Positions 50,301-62,327 of a DNA stretch of 64,000 nt are shown in pieces (within the stretch, counting starts at the first letter, position 1; the number at the start of each line of letters is the position of its first letter). Made by a program: the position numbers and the translations under genes. Under the pieces are notes generated by a model, which was not told the origin of the DNA, searched no databases, and worked only from the letters and a program-made list of their open reading frames with translations. Source of the stretch: Eucommia ulmoides (lineage: Eukaryota; Streptophyta; Magnoliopsida; Garryales; Eucommiaceae); contig CM028328.1 of assembly GCA_016647705.1 (NCBI GenBank), positions 2,414,501 through 2,478,500 of the forward strand, given 5' to 3'.

Positions 50301-51515
50301 AACAGAAACGCGTTTACAATGGTAGATTGGATCGTTGTGGTCCAGTCCACATAACAATTGGTGACGGAGGAAATAGAGAAGGGTTAGCACGCAAGTATGT
50401 ACTCACCGTCTAAATAATAATATCGATCTCTAATTTTGTCCTTTTTTTTTTTGCAAATTCAACTTTTTTTTTGGGATTTAAATGGTATATTATATTTAAT
50501 TTTGTGTCTAATTAATTAATATACAAAAAGATAAAATATATGATTAACTGCTCCCAACACATGGCAAATCACTTCTACTCCAAAAAATGGCATGCAATAA
50601 AGATCAACTACATCTGACTTTGCGGAAATACAAAGAAAGTTGATAAATTCATATTAGTTTATGATTATTTATTTGCTTGTATATATATATATATATATAA
50701 CTTTTTGCACTTTGCACCCCTTCTGTTTTAGAGAAATATCACTTTAGCCAATTTCCTTTCAATTTGAGCACATTAAATCTTAAAATATCCAAGTTGTGTC
50801 AAGTCAGTCATTCCATCATTTTATATGATGGAATTAAAGTTGTGTCAAGTCAGTCATTCCATCATTTTATATGATGGAATTAACCCATGTGAGTGATTCT
50901 GTGTCTGACACGTGGTTAATTTTCGTCATAAAAAATAAAAAAATTACCGATTTAGACTGACTTGTCACAATTTGGATACTTCAAGGTTTAAAGCATTGAA
51001 ATTGAAAGTACTGGGGCTAAAATGGGATTTTTCCAAAACTTCATGGGTTCAAAGTGCAAAAACCTCATATATACGTGTGTGTGTGTATTTCATGGGTCTT
51101 ACGTCTTAGGGCTTAGGACCACCTAGGATAGGTTAAAACGACCCGTCTCGCCCCTGTGCCTTTTACACCCACCCCCCCCCCCACCCCCCCCACACATATA
51201 TTTCTTTTGACATTTATTTAATAATATATTCATTTTATTATTCATAAAACGTCTCTACGCAGTAAAATTTCTGTATCCGTTCCTGTAAATAATAGGTACA
51301 AGGATCCACAACCGGAATGGTCCGTTTTTCGCGAAGCGAGCTTTGGCCATGGCGAGCTCAAGATAGTGAACTCGACTCATGCATTTTGGAGTTGGCATCG
51401 GAACGATGACGATGAACCAGTTAGGTCTGATCAGGTCTGGATTACTTCCTTGATCGAGTCGGACTGTATCGCCCAGAAGTGTCATGAGCTGAGGAACATA
51501 CTGATGGAACCCTAA
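47317..51515 (+). CDS. PAP18: Purple acid phosphatase, PAP18 type
   Basis: Secreted or vacuolar metallophosphatase that hydrolyses phosphomonoesters, linked to phosphate acquisition. Exons: 47317-47469, 48440-49108, 49889-50077, 50306-50394, 51296-51515. All join in phase to give 439 residues, the usual size for PAP18. There is a signal peptide (1-26) followed by ADYVRPPPR. An N-terminal fibronectin-like part leads into the phosphatase domain. The dinuclear metal ligands are in place: D150 in SDLG, D177 and Y180 in GDLAY, N210 in GNHE, H293 in LFHVPWY, and H330 and H332 in GHVHAYE. The first motif has Ser where most family members have Gly (GDxG); the metal-binding Asp is kept. Introns 1, 3 and 4 contain MITE fragments; intron 2 carries a GC-rich patch and a C tract. 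Confidence 0.95.
48034..48415. mobile_element. Two small MITEs in PAP18 intron 1
   Basis: The first (about 48034-48171) runs from gtggtgtttgggaactcc to the inverted relative ttcccaaatgctacc. The second (about 48172-48415) runs from ggttctgtttgggtgatgg to caaacggggcc. These gtttgg-type ends recur in the FAX gene intron and at the right edge of the window. Confidence 0.5.
49440..49735. repeat. GC-rich repeat with a 26-base C tract in PAP18 intron 2
   Basis: The intron holds a gcgcctaggggcgacgcg-like patch and, at 49698-49723, 26 consecutive C. A related patch with C runs occurs in intron 4 (51100-51195). Both probably derive from one GC-rich repeat family. Confidence 0.45.
50700..51070. mobile_element. 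MITE with internal 46-bp tandem duplication in PAP18 intron 4
   Basis: The ends gcactttgcacccctt and the inverted gggttcaaagtgc belong to the family at 38074. Inside, a unit beginning aagttgtgtcaagtcagtca is present twice back to back (about 50790-50881). Confidence 0.6.
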
Positions 51516-53036
51516 AAATGGTTAGTTCAACACCCTACTTTATATCTATTTGCTATATATGTAAATAATTATATATTTAGAGTTGCTTTAAATCAAGATC
51601 AAATACTGATTTTGTTTTTTTTGTTTTTGTTTTCATCTTTTGAGTTTTCTGTGAGAATTAAAATATTTTGTGAACTTAAGCTTGATTAATCTGTTTCAAG
51701 GGCATGACTAATTTGAATATTTGTAAGGTGCTGTTTGGTTTTGGTTTAAAATTCAAAAATAGATTTCCAATTTCCCCAAAAAAAGGCGCTTACCGAGGGA
51801 TCCTAAAATGGTACATGAATTACCAAATGATCCCAATGTGTTTTCCGTGCACACTATGAACCTTTGGGAAGATACAAACGGATTTGTGTTGATTTAACCG
51901 TCTTTACATTCTATATTGACCGTTCAAATTCTCTTCTGAAAATTGAGGAATAATTACCACATTTAATTAATGTAAAAACTCTTATAAATATGAGATTATT
52001 CTGTTTAGAAAGTCAAATCAGTGAAATTGTTTTGTTTAATATAAATCTGTAAGTATCAAACGATATTTTGTATCTTAAATTGAAAAAAAAATATAATAAT
52101 ATTATTTATTAGATAAATGTGCGGTAAAGAAATAAAATAATAAAATATAGTATTAATGTGAGGTTGAATATTGCAATAAAGATTCTATAAAAGTGTCTTT
52201 TGAAAACTAAAACAGTGAACCAAACATGCCCTAAAAGAGAAATTGATGAGTTTAACAAAGAATTTGCATTGCAGTTTTTTTATTTTTTGTTTGCCAAACA
52301 GGCCCTAACCCATATTGAGCAAATTTAACAAAAAGAGTAAAAAAATAAAATAAAATTGGCCATTAGTTCCAAATAAGAGTTGTAATTTTAAAATAGTCTC
52401 ATTTAAAACATAAGTTTTGATTTAATCCTTTAAAGTGGATTTTACTTGTGTTTTAGTCTTGCATGTACATGCATTGTAGAGAAAATTTAATGAGTAAATT
52501 CGTATTATAGTGAATATTAGCTACACATAACTAAAATTAGTTACAAAATTTAATAATTACAAATCATATGTAATTATATTACATATATCTGTGCAATATT
52601 AATTACATATATCTGTATAACATTAGTTAAATGTTATAAATGTATGTATTTAAGTAATATTTCTTACATCTAACAAATAGAAATTAGTTTAATATTAGTT
52701 ACATGTACTTTGTGTAATATTAATTACATATTACAAAATTACATGTATTATTACAATTTATAGTAATATTGGTTACATCTAACAAGAATTTTACACACAA
52801 ATTAGTTATATGTAATTGTAGGGGTGCAAGCACGTGTAGACTTTCCGCCTTTTTTTAATAAGCGGGATTAAACCCAAGTTGTAATTGCACATAGAATTTT
52901 TTTTAAATTAAAGATTAAATAAAAGACTTGCCATGGAATGACCAAAAATAAATAAATTTGTTCTGTCTGCTTATTTACACATTTAAAACAAATTTATGAG
53001 AACATATTTTTTTGTTCTCATTTTTCTGTTTCTGCT
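51516..53036. other. Intergenic DNA between PAP18 and the CRM gene
   Basis: Converging genes share this 1.5-kb spacer. It holds AT-rich sequence with repeated taattacatat-like words (52500-52800), also seen around 55780-55990 and 60950-61090. No open frame is supported. Confidence 0.4.
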
Positions 53037-56000
53037 CTAGTTTTCTAGGGAACAGCTAGACTTCCTTCCCCTCCAGAGTATAATCTGCTCATCCTTAAAC
53101 AAGATGGGAACACAAGGTACCAGGTCCTGAATTGATTAGGAAAAAAGAAATGGAGGGTCAAAACTCAAAATAAACTAAAATTTAAAGGACCAAACTGAAA
53201 AAAATGGAATTTAGTTTTGAGTTCATAATTTACCCTTAATTTCACTCCAATCCTTTTAGAATCACTGGTTCCCACATGAGTACAGTCTAGTCTTACAACC
53301 CCTTCACTTTGAAAGGCCTCTCTCACTCTCTCTACTACATTCACATATACACCATTCCTGGCTGCACAACATAAACAAAGAACACAAAATAAAAAATAAA
53401 AAAATAAAATAGTTTTTTTTTTCGTTCCCAAAATAATTTAGAACAGAAACAAAAAATTGTTTCGATTTTGTTCCGGGCAAAATGTATATTTTGGTCCCTG
53501 ATATATAGGGGATCCTCAAATTTTACATTTGTTTCAATTCCACAAAATGAAAAGCGATGTTAACGGTTTTGGACAAAAAATAAGTTGTGTTTAACACGTG
53601 TCCGTCTAATCGGGATATTTTTTCGTTATTTCATTGTTCTACTAAACCTAAGATATTTTTTTTCCTTAACAATTAACAACGATTTAGATTTTTCTCTTTC
53701 ATTTTTTTTAGAAAAATCGTTGTTGAGGACATGTTAGGGAAAGACATTTTAGATTCAGTGGAGTGATGAAATAACGAAAATATCTTCATTAGAAGACCAT
53801 GTGTTTAGCACAATCCATTTGGTACAATAACGTTTTTAGAAGTTCAAAATTCTATCAAAGGTCAAATAATTTTGTATGCCATAAAAGTTATTAAATTTTT
53901 TAACATGAAAAAAATACACTAACTTTATGTAATACAATAACTTTAAATCTCTAGAGATATTATTGTAGGGTGTGAATTGAATAGGCTAAAGTTTTAAGTA
54001 TGTAGACTTTACACCTAAAACCCAAAAATTAATTTCAACTTTTTTTTTAGCATATTCAGTTTAAGTTAGACCAAAAAAATATAATAAGTTAGGTTTTTAA
54101 AATAGAGGGGGCAAAATCAAAGAAAATCAAAGTACATGGGGGTAAAAGGCAATCAACCCTATGGATTTATGTTCCAAGTTTTCTGGGAACAGAAACATGA
54201 GAAGAGAATGTACTTACTGAGTTTCATCAATGGCGGACAATTCAATCCCCTGTTTCTCATTTCCTTAGTTTCTTCAAAACTCAATCCATCAGCAACATTC
54301 TTCACGAGCTTCGGATATATTGGCGAAATTGGTTTCCACAGCATCAGAGGAATGATGGGTCTGTTCTTGAAATCATAGTTTCTTCCTCGATATAGCAGGA
54401 TTATATTCATTTGCCGATGTATGATCTTCCCACCGGATTTATCCTGTCCAAAAAGAAAAAAAAAAATTTGTTTCGGCGGCAAGTTTCTTAGGTTGCGTTT
54501 GGGTAAGGGATTTGATAAATTCAAGGGATTTGTGAAATAAATGAATTTCAAAATTTTAGATTTTGAAATCCCTTCATTTCACAAATCCCTTATTTGGATA
54601 ATTGTTTGAACTGTTGAATAAGAGATTTGATATTTGATTCTATTTTTTTATCAAGAACAAATCAAAACGAAGAACAAATCTAAGAACCAAAAACAGGAAA
54701 TCAAAATCCAAGAACCAATAACAAGAACAGGAAATCAAATTTCATTATGTAGAATCGTACGGAAATCAAAGAACCCACTTGGGAACGATTATTCATTGCA
54801 GCCACAACCAGAAGGAGGAGGAGGAGGAGGAGCTGGATTTGTTGATGAATCTCATATGCTTTTTCATAATGGAGGTTTGACTCCCCTAATTTCCATTTAC
54901 ATTTCTCAATTACCACTTCCAACAATTAATTATAGGTATGAATTGATTGAATTGTTGACAGTGGGGAGTAGCAATCCGAGAAAGAGAGGAAGAGAACTTA
55001 CAATCGATGGAGGAAGCGTCGTCAATTGATTAGTTTCCATTGAACCTCAGCCTCATCATTTCATCGAAGAAATCCAGTCCGTTCGTCGTTCAAGTAAAAA
55101 CCCATTTGGAACCCTTAATTGGAATCCTAAATTGAGAAACTTAAAATTGGAACCCTAAATTGAGACGACGACGAACCACGAACCATCAATTGGAACCCTA
55201 ATCGCCGCCGCCGACGAACCACGAACCACCGACGACGACGAAGACTTAGCTGAAGACGACGAACGAAGAAGACGTAACTGAAGACGACGAACGAAGAAGA
55301 AGACGAAGCTGAAGACCACAAGCGAAGCTGAAGACGACGGCCACGACGGACGAAGAGAATAAGAAGACAACGACAAAGACGAACAAAGAAGACGACGACG
55401 CTACGACGATTTTCGAATGAAGAAACGATGAAGATGAATGACCGACGATTTTCGAAGGACAAATCTCGTGACGAAGATGAAGAAGAGAAAGGAAGGATTT
55501 GTCAAATGATGCTTGTTTCAAAAGGATTTGCAAATCCTTCGTTTGAGGTTTCAAGGGATTTTACAAATCCACTTCTTTAACATCCAAACAAAGTATTTGC
55601 TAAAAATGGATTTTGAAATCCCTCCTACAATTCCCTTACCCAAACACAACCTTAGTTTATCCTTAATTTTAAAATAGTTTCATGGGTAATTATAACTTGT
55701 GTTTTAGTCCCACATATTAAAAAAGACGGAAGACTCAACACACGTGTCTACACGAGCAATTATCTGTAACTAGTTTGTGTGTGAAATATTTGTTAGATGC
55801 AACAAATATTACACAAATACATGTAATAACTAATATTGTGATATTTATTAGATGTCATAAATATTACACAAATATATGTAATTTGTAATTTGTAACTAAT
55901 ATTACATATATATATATATATGTAATTAATATTACAAAGATATATGTTATATAATTAATTATTAAGTTGTAAGTTACATGTAACTAATATTCACTCTAAT

Positions 56001-57945
56001 ACGAATTTACTCACCAACTTCACTCTATATCCCTGCACAATATGTGAGTATATGCGGAACTAATACGCAAGTAAAATCTAAAATGCAGGACTAAATTAAA
56101 ACTTATGTTTTAAAAGGGACTAACGATAGATTACCGTCGTTATTTGGGACTAAACGTCAATTATCCCCCCCAAAAAGGTGAAAATTCATCGAAAAAATGT
56201 TGTGAAAATTGGAATGATGATGAAGATGAAGCGAAAAAATTCAAAAACCTGGAGGTGGAAGCAGAGATTATCCATGTCGAGAGTTGGAACTCCTAGGCAT
56301 TTGATTCTTACGGCTTCAGCTCTCTTCCAATGGTTATGGATGTCTTCGAGCGTGTTATGGGTTACTCCTCCCTTCCCTAAGAAACCCTTTGATTCAGAGA
56401 GAGAGTTTAGACTAGGGATGGAAAAAAAACGGAACCCATGGTCCGAGTTTTAAAACCGACTAAATGGTTTAGTTGTAATTTTAACTTTGAAAAATTAGAG
56501 AAATTCTTTCAAAAATCTCATCCCATAAAAAATCACTTTATGGAGTCATATAACAGTAATTTTTTTACACATGAGATATTACTTAGAAAATTATTTTTGA
56601 AATCTTGAGATTTCTTAAAAAGTTTCCCTTGAAATTATCATTCCTGAGAAAGCCTTTGATTTTGAGAGAGAGAGAGAAAGGAGAGGGAGAGAGATTGAGA
56701 GGGGGGGATATTTGAGAGAGAGAGGATAGAGATGTCAATGATTCGATTTTGATCTGATTTTATATAAAATCAAAATTAAAATCTTTAGACATATACTAAA
56801 CTAAAATCGCAATCAAAACTGTCAGTTTTTTTTTAAAATTATTTTAAAATCAAACTATTTAAATTTATATAAAAATCAAAATCGCAAAATCATTTAAGAT
56901 TTTTTTATTTTTAAAAAGTACCAAAATTACAAAATTGCGATTTTTTTTTTTTTTTTTTTATATATAAACAAAAACATAACTAAATATAAAATATAAATTC
57001 AAAAAAAAAAAAAAATCTACTTACAAAATTATTAATGATTAAAATAAACATTTCTAATCTCAATTAAAATATACGGTGATAATATTATTGTTACAAAATA
57101 TATATATATATATATATTAAGGATAACCCGTAAATATATAAAAAATGAGGATACGCGTCATAAAAATATATTTAAAATATTAATTTTGCGGTTCAGTTTT
57201 GTATTTGAAATTAAAATTATTTCGGTTGTTAATTTTAAAATTAAAATTACAATCAAACAATTTAATCGGTTTTAAAATTGGACCATTCGATTCGATTTCA
57301 CTCGGTTACTAGTAACTTTGGCTTCTTTTTTTTTTCTGTTTTTTTTTCCATCCAGTGAGAGAGGGAGAGGGAGAGGGAGAGAGTGTGACCTAAATTGATT
57401 TGACGAGAGCAATCGCTGTGGCGAAACCGTTCGACGAGCTCGGCGATTTCCTCGTCGGAAAGCGGTTCGCCGAGAATCGCCTTACGCCGCTCAGCTACCT
57501 CGGCGAAATCGATCGGATGATGCTGGACCGGCGCACAAGTCCCTGTCCATTTCCGATCGAGCCGTCCAGGGCCGAACGGAGAGAATCTGGGAGGCTCCCG
57601 AAATCCGATAGGTTCAGTAGACGGATTGGTTTCAGAGTAGGAGTACCTGAAATCAAACGGCAAGTCCGATTTCGCCGGTAAGTCTTGAGATCTCTCCGAC
57701 GAAGCTCTATTTCGACTCTCCCCCTTTTTCTTCTTCTTCGCCTTCGGATTAGGTTTTAGAGATTTACATAGAGGAGAAAATGGAGGATCGTAGGTGTCAT
57801 CAGATGGAGATTTGCTAAGAAAACGAGAGAAAACCAGGGGAAATCGAGGAGGGACTACTTCGTAGCAATAGAATTTCGGGAAGAGTGTTGTGGTTAGGGT
57901 TTCGGCCTGAAGAATTCGGAGACGCCATGGAAGGAGCTTCAGCAT
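53037..57945 (-). CDS. CAF-like CRM-domain splicing factor, mitochondrial (mCSF2 type)
   Basis: Member of the CRS2-associated factor family; plant members act in group II intron splicing in organelles, and this type is predicted mitochondrial. Exons (minus strand): 57945-57390, 56376-56249, 54443-54218, 53361-53234, 53126-53037. They join in phase to 375 residues. The N-terminus is Arg/Ser/Leu-rich and lacks acidic residues at first, like a mitochondrial targeting peptide. Conserved blocks in order: LDRKWTGTCAP, AILGEPLSDEEIAELVERF, GKGGVTHNTLEDIHNHWKRA, CLGVPTLDMDN, DKSGGKIIHR, LLYRGRNYD, NGVYVNVVERVREAF, IGVKLR and LVPCVP. The CRM fold spans about residues 186-290. Donor 2 (CAG/gtttttg) is weak. 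Intron 2 is 1.8 kb and carries a DNA transposon. Same strand as, and downstream of, the DTW gene. Confidence 0.93.
54491..55651. mobile_element. PIF/Harbinger-like non-autonomous element in CRM gene intron 2
   Basis: The ends GGTTGCGTTTGGGTAAGGGA and its inverted copy (one mismatch in the first dozen bases) are flanked by TTA on both sides (54488-54490 and 55652-55654). The length is 1161 bp. The inner part (55155-55450) is a gacgaacgaagaag-like purine-rich repeat that opens Ser/Arg/Val-rich frames on the minus strand; these are not genes. It resembles the GC-rich elements at 2094 and 32426 in its ends but not in its core. Confidence 0.75.
56740..57305. mobile_element. Degenerate hAT-like element in CRM gene intron 1
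   Basis: The stretch begins near tagagatgtcaatgattcga and closes near accattcgattcgatttcac. The inside is built of aaaatcaaaat-type subterminal words in both orientations, as in 44052-44919. No terminal duplication can be read. Confidence 0.35.
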
Positions 57946-59053
57946 TAGCCGCCGGCGAGTCTAGTCCTCCGGTGACGGTCCTCTGACGGGGCCCTAATAT
58001 ATATACACCCACGGAAAATATTGAGGTCCAATATTGGGGTTCTTATTGGGCCCAATACCATAAATTATTGAAGAAATAATATACTAAATACTAAATTCTT
58101 GAGCCTCTATTGCGATGGCGAGAACAGCGGGTCATGAGGAATCGACGGCGATGAACGACAACATCAACAGCGACGAACAATCAAGAACATCGGCACGAGA
58201 GTCAGTGACGATGACGACAAATGGGTCGGATCGATTAGGCGGGTAAAACTTACCGCCCTACTTGAGATTGATATTCAAGAGTAAGCCATTAAGATAGATT
58301 GGGAAGGTTAATTAGTCAAGGACCGTAAGTTGATCGGGACATATTTTATTGTATAATAATAATAATAAAAAATGGTACATCCCGTGGCTAAAGTCACCCA
58401 AAATTAATCGTCATCAGAAATTAAATGAAAAAATAAATAATGAGATATAAAATCCATCATAGGAAATTTTTAAATAATAAAAAATTAGTTAACAAAGTGT
58501 ATATATATATAACTTAAAAGGTACAAATTATAATTAAGTGAAATGTGAAACTTTTAAACGGAAATTTCACCTCCAAATGTTTCATCTCTTCATCTGAATC
58601 ATTGAATGGATTGAATAGTGTAGAGAAATTTGAATTTAATAGATTGAGAGCTTACATGAGTCGAATTTCAACTATTCTATCTTTTAAATTTAAATTTAGA
58701 TCGTTAAAATGTTGTTCTGTCCTGATTTATCAATAGACTACGGATTCTCCGTACCTAAACACACTATATTAATTTTTTAATTTTGTAAATATAAAAAAAT
58801 ATTAAAAGAACAAAAACAAAAATAAATATAGGGATTCTTGATGAACGATGTAAGAAAATTTAAAAATTTTGTTCATATAGTCCACGCTGTAGAATAATTT
58901 TTTCAAAATTCAAAATTCACTGCGGTATAAGAAAATCATAACAAAATTTTCATGTCAAATAAATACAGTGATTTTTGCGTAATTAGTGACTTTGAATTTT
59001 TAACAGAATTATCGGAATTCTTCACAAAATTAGTGGAATAATGAAAAATATTC
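57946..59053. other. Spacer between the DTW and CRM genes, including the CRM promoter
   Basis: Holds the CRM gene's upstream region on the minus strand (57946-58100) and AT-rich DNA. A gcgacga/acgatgacgac-like patch at 58110-58230 is low complexity. No other gene is seen. Confidence 0.4.
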
Positions 59054-60025
59054 TCAAAGTGGTGAGCTTTTCCTCTTCAATCTTTCATCTTTACATCTTC
59101 TTTGATCTTCAACCATGGCTTCAAACACTTGAAGAAGACCATCTAACCCTTCTTCTTCCTCCTCCTTCCCCCCCAACCCCTTCAATCCATACACAATACT
59201 CTCGATGCTTGACAGACATCCACTTCCGCCACCGCCGCCACCACCCCTCCGCCGTGGTTGATGCCTCACTTCCCCATACAAGCTCTCCTTCTCAATCTCC
59301 AACCTCAGATGCGGCAAGCTCTGCAGCCATGGATTCTCGCTCAACATCCTCTTCGCCTTCGCCCAGGTTCCGTCCAGCACCACCAAATTCTTCGTCGGCG
59401 GAACCTGAAGCCGTTTCATCTCGTCGAAGGTGATTGATTTTTCGGTTGGGAAGAGGAGGACTGATCCGGGAGGAACAATAAGGCCGGCGAACTCGTCGTG
59501 AAACTGATTTGGTGGTTTTTTCTGCAATTTTTTGACGGTGAATCCGTTTTTGAACGGCGGCGAGTGGAGGAGGGAGGTGAGGAATTGATTCAAATTGGGG
59601 TTGTTTATGGGGTTTGGATGAGGAAAAATGGAGGTAATGACGCCGTGCTTGGCTACGGTGAAACCGATTTTGAACGCAGAATCTGCATTACTCCATGGAT
59701 TCTGAACAGAAACCTCACCGGCGAGATTCATGAAAAAACCATGATTCTTCTCAGAATCCGAATCGGAAAACGGATTGTTGGGATGAATTTCGAACCGGGC
59801 TTCGGAATTGACATCGGAGACTGAAACCACGTTGAGATTTCTGAGTCCAATGGAGGCGATTCTGGTGGTATTGAGTGGGTGATTCTTCTCCAGACTGTGC
59901 CGGAGAATCGTGACGGCGACGGCGTTGTCGACGATCGGAGTCTTGAGGCGGGTGCAGAGGCAAATAGAGGCCGGTTTAAAGCACGACGGGCACATGAGTC
60001 TCTTCGGAGTGGATTGATCCGCCAT
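59054..60025 (-). CDS. DTW-domain protein, probable tRNA-uridine aminocarboxypropyltransferase
   Basis: The DTW family (E. coli TapT, human DTWD1/2) transfers the aminocarboxypropyl group of S-adenosylmethionine to uridine in tRNA. The frame is a single exon of 323 residues from the ATG at 60025. The start was chosen because the protein then begins MADQSTPKRLMCPSC, like plant relatives; an in-frame ATG at 60154 would add 43 residues with no family support. A Cys cluster C12, C15, C22, C24 looks like a metal site. EKNHPLNTTRIA (46-57) and the signature D218-G-T-W221, followed by AKAKRML, are intact. Near the C-terminus a run of seven Gly and a run of Glu interrupt an otherwise conserved tail (YGEVRHQP, FEAMVEDQRRCKDER). 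It lies directly upstream of the CRM gene on the same strand. Confidence 0.92.
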   Translation of the reverse strand: MADQSTPKRLMCPSCFKPASICLCTRLKTPIVDNAVAVTILRHSLEKNHPLNTTRIASIGLRNLNVVSVSDVNSEARFEIHPNNPFSDSDSEKNHGFFMNLAGEVSVQNPWSNADSAFKIGFTVAKHGVITSIFPHPNPINNPNLNQFLTSLLHSPPFKNGFTVKKLQKKPPNQFHDEFAGLIVPPGSVLLFPTEKSITFDEMKRLQVPPTKNLVVLDGTWAKAKRMLSENPWLQSLPHLRLEIEKESLYGEVRHQPRRRGGGGGGGSGCLSSIESIVYGLKGLGGKEEEEEGLDGLLQVFEAMVEDQRRCKDERLKRKSSPL

Positions 60026-60325
60026 TGTTAGAGCTCTGTGTGTTTCTCTGCGTATGGGTACGGGATTGAGAATGGTGAAAAACGGATTGATTGGGGAAAA
60101 TTGGCCGATTCGGATCCGAAAACAGACCACCATTTCGGTTCTACGCCATAACATCGATTGGAAAGCTTGAATTTGGATTAAAATTAAAATCCGTGTAAAG
60201 AAAAAAACCCTAGATTTTTGAACCGTTGAGATGAACCCTAGAAGAAGACGCCCCCAGAAGTGTGTTATGGTCAGGACCCGACCCGACCCGATTCATCTCC
60301 TATAAAAACGTGTTTATGTGACAAG

Positions 60326-60845
60326 TAGGGATGGTCATGGGCCGGGTTTTGATTAAGGTATTACACAAAAATGTTAGGCCCTAGCCCGGCCCGGCCCTAT
60401 GATCGGGCCTTAATTTTATGCCCAAATCCGGTCCTACAAAAAAAAATTACGTCTAAGCCTGGCCTTATAATTTATTTTTTTTAAAATTTAAAAACTAAAT
60501 ACTAAAATTACAAAAATGGCCCCTCAATTCTCTCTCTATGAGAGGAATGAAATTAGAGTTTGCTAAATTATCTAACTAAAATTAAAAATTACAAAATGAC
60601 CCCTCAACTCTTTCTCTATGGATATATATATAAAATATATATTTTTTATATTTTAAAAAAGTTCAGGCCGGCCCGGCCCGGCCCTAAACAAAAATAATTA
60701 AGCCCTAATCCGGCCCTAAAAATGAATGGACCTTAATCTTTAGGCCCTAGCCTGGCCCATGGACTCAAACACCAAGCCCAAGCCCTAAAAAAATAGGGCC
60801 GGGCTGGGCGGGCCGATCGAGCCTCCGGGCTCATGACCATCCCTA
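60326..60845. mobile_element. hAT-like non-autonomous element with perfect target duplication
   Basis: Inverted ends TAGGGATGGTCATG / CATGACCATCCCTA, flanked by an exact 8-bp duplication gtgacaag (60318-60325 and 60846-60853). The interior has ggccctagcccggcccggcc-type words near both ends in inverted orientation. It is 520 bp long with no coding frame. It lies 300 bases upstream of the DTW gene. Confidence 0.88.
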
Positions 60846-60853
60846 GTGACAAG

Positions 60854-62327
60854 TCGTTTACTTTATCCTTAATTTTAAAAAAAACTCACGCGCAAAACGC
60901 GTAATTACGACTTGTGTTTTACTCCTGCATGTTAAAAAAAACGAAAGACTGAATACATATGTTGCATTCTCACAGTTATATGTATTTAGCATGTGTGTAA
61001 AATATTTATTAGATGTAACAATATTACACAAGTATATGTAATATAGTTGCAAGTAATTTTTAACTAATATTATACAGGTATATATAACTAATATATGCAA
61101 GACTAATACATAAACAAAAATTAATTTAAATATGACTAATAACAGATTACACTCGCTATTTGAGATTAATCACCAATTATTCTTTAAAACAATTATATAT
61201 AACATAAATAAATTATGACACACAACATATACACATATAAGCCTTCTTGTAGTCTAAAAGGCTTGTCTCCCACTTAGAATAGTGATATAGATAATGTTTT
61301 CCTTAAAAAATTATATTATTTATTTAAAAAATATATATATAAGGTTTGACTTGAATTTTATACAGTTTACTGTTAAAAGTTCAGATGTTATTGTATGCTA
61401 TAATAATTATTGCAATTTTTTATAGTAACATTTCCGTACTACAATAACTTTAAACTTCTGATAAAATTATTGTAGCACATGGATTGTATGAAAAAAAAAA
61501 AAATTAACGAGAAATTTACTATTCAGTCCTACAAAGATTGTAAAATTATAAAAAAAGCATTTAACTTAAATAATTAAGTTTATAGTTCTCAAAGAAACTA
61601 TAGAAAAAAATTCACAGCAAATACCCTCCCTATTTATTCTTATTTACGAATCGTGTCATTCGAACTTTTGTGTAAATGTTAACTCAGTATTTTAGAACAA
61701 AATTTAAGTTCGCTCAAGTTTATACGTTCTGTGTGAATGTTCATTCAGTATTTCAGAACAATATTTCGGTTCACTCAAATTTCACTTGATACTAGTTCAC
61801 ACGTTTTGTGTGATCCTTCAATATTTGAGAACGGTCAAAAGCACATCGGTTAATAAATAAAAACTCCACAAAAATGAATAAAAAAATTCCATGAACATCC
61901 ATTGATATGAAAATTCACGATAACAATTTGAACATTCACGTGAAAAAAAAAAAAATTCAACTCAAAACTCACATGAGCAGATCTGAAAAAAATAAATTAA
62001 ATTATATTTTTATATTTTATTTAATTGGTCAATTTTATTTATTATTTTTTTTGTACTTTCAAATTTAATAAAACAAGGGTAATATGGGTAATTTGATTGC
62101 ATATTCTAGATCATTGAAGGGTAATATAGTAAAATCACATAAAAATAGAAGGTACTAGGAAGAACTTTTTGACCAACTGAAAGCTATACCTCTCTCCACC
62201 TTCTCCACAGTTTGGAAAATTTCAAACGAACCCTTGAATTTTTTCTTCATCATCCCCACGATCTCTGAGAAATTCAGCGTAATTCTTGAAGAAATCACGA
62301 CAATTTGCAGGTATATTGTTCATCAAA
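60854..62327. other. AT-rich spacer and upstream region of the FAX gene
   Basis: No gene recognised. Two related copies of a ttcgctcaagtttatacg/ttcactcaaatttcac word occur at 61700-61800. The part 62160-62327, including ctctccaccttctccaca, is probably promoter and 5' UTR of the FAX gene; a cag just before 62311 suggests a possible 5' UTR intron. Confidence 0.35.

Noticed and set aside
54159-54551. Independent 130-residue protein with its own ATG
   Set aside because: Its middle is exon 3 of the CRM gene; the apparent ends are intron sequence, including transposon end.
55127-55554. Ser/Arg/Val-rich minus-strand frames
   Set aside because: They come from the gacgaacgaagaag repeat inside the intronic transposon.
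59041-59824. Plus-strand frames opposite the DTW gene
   Set aside because: Shadow frames of the recognised minus-strand coding region.
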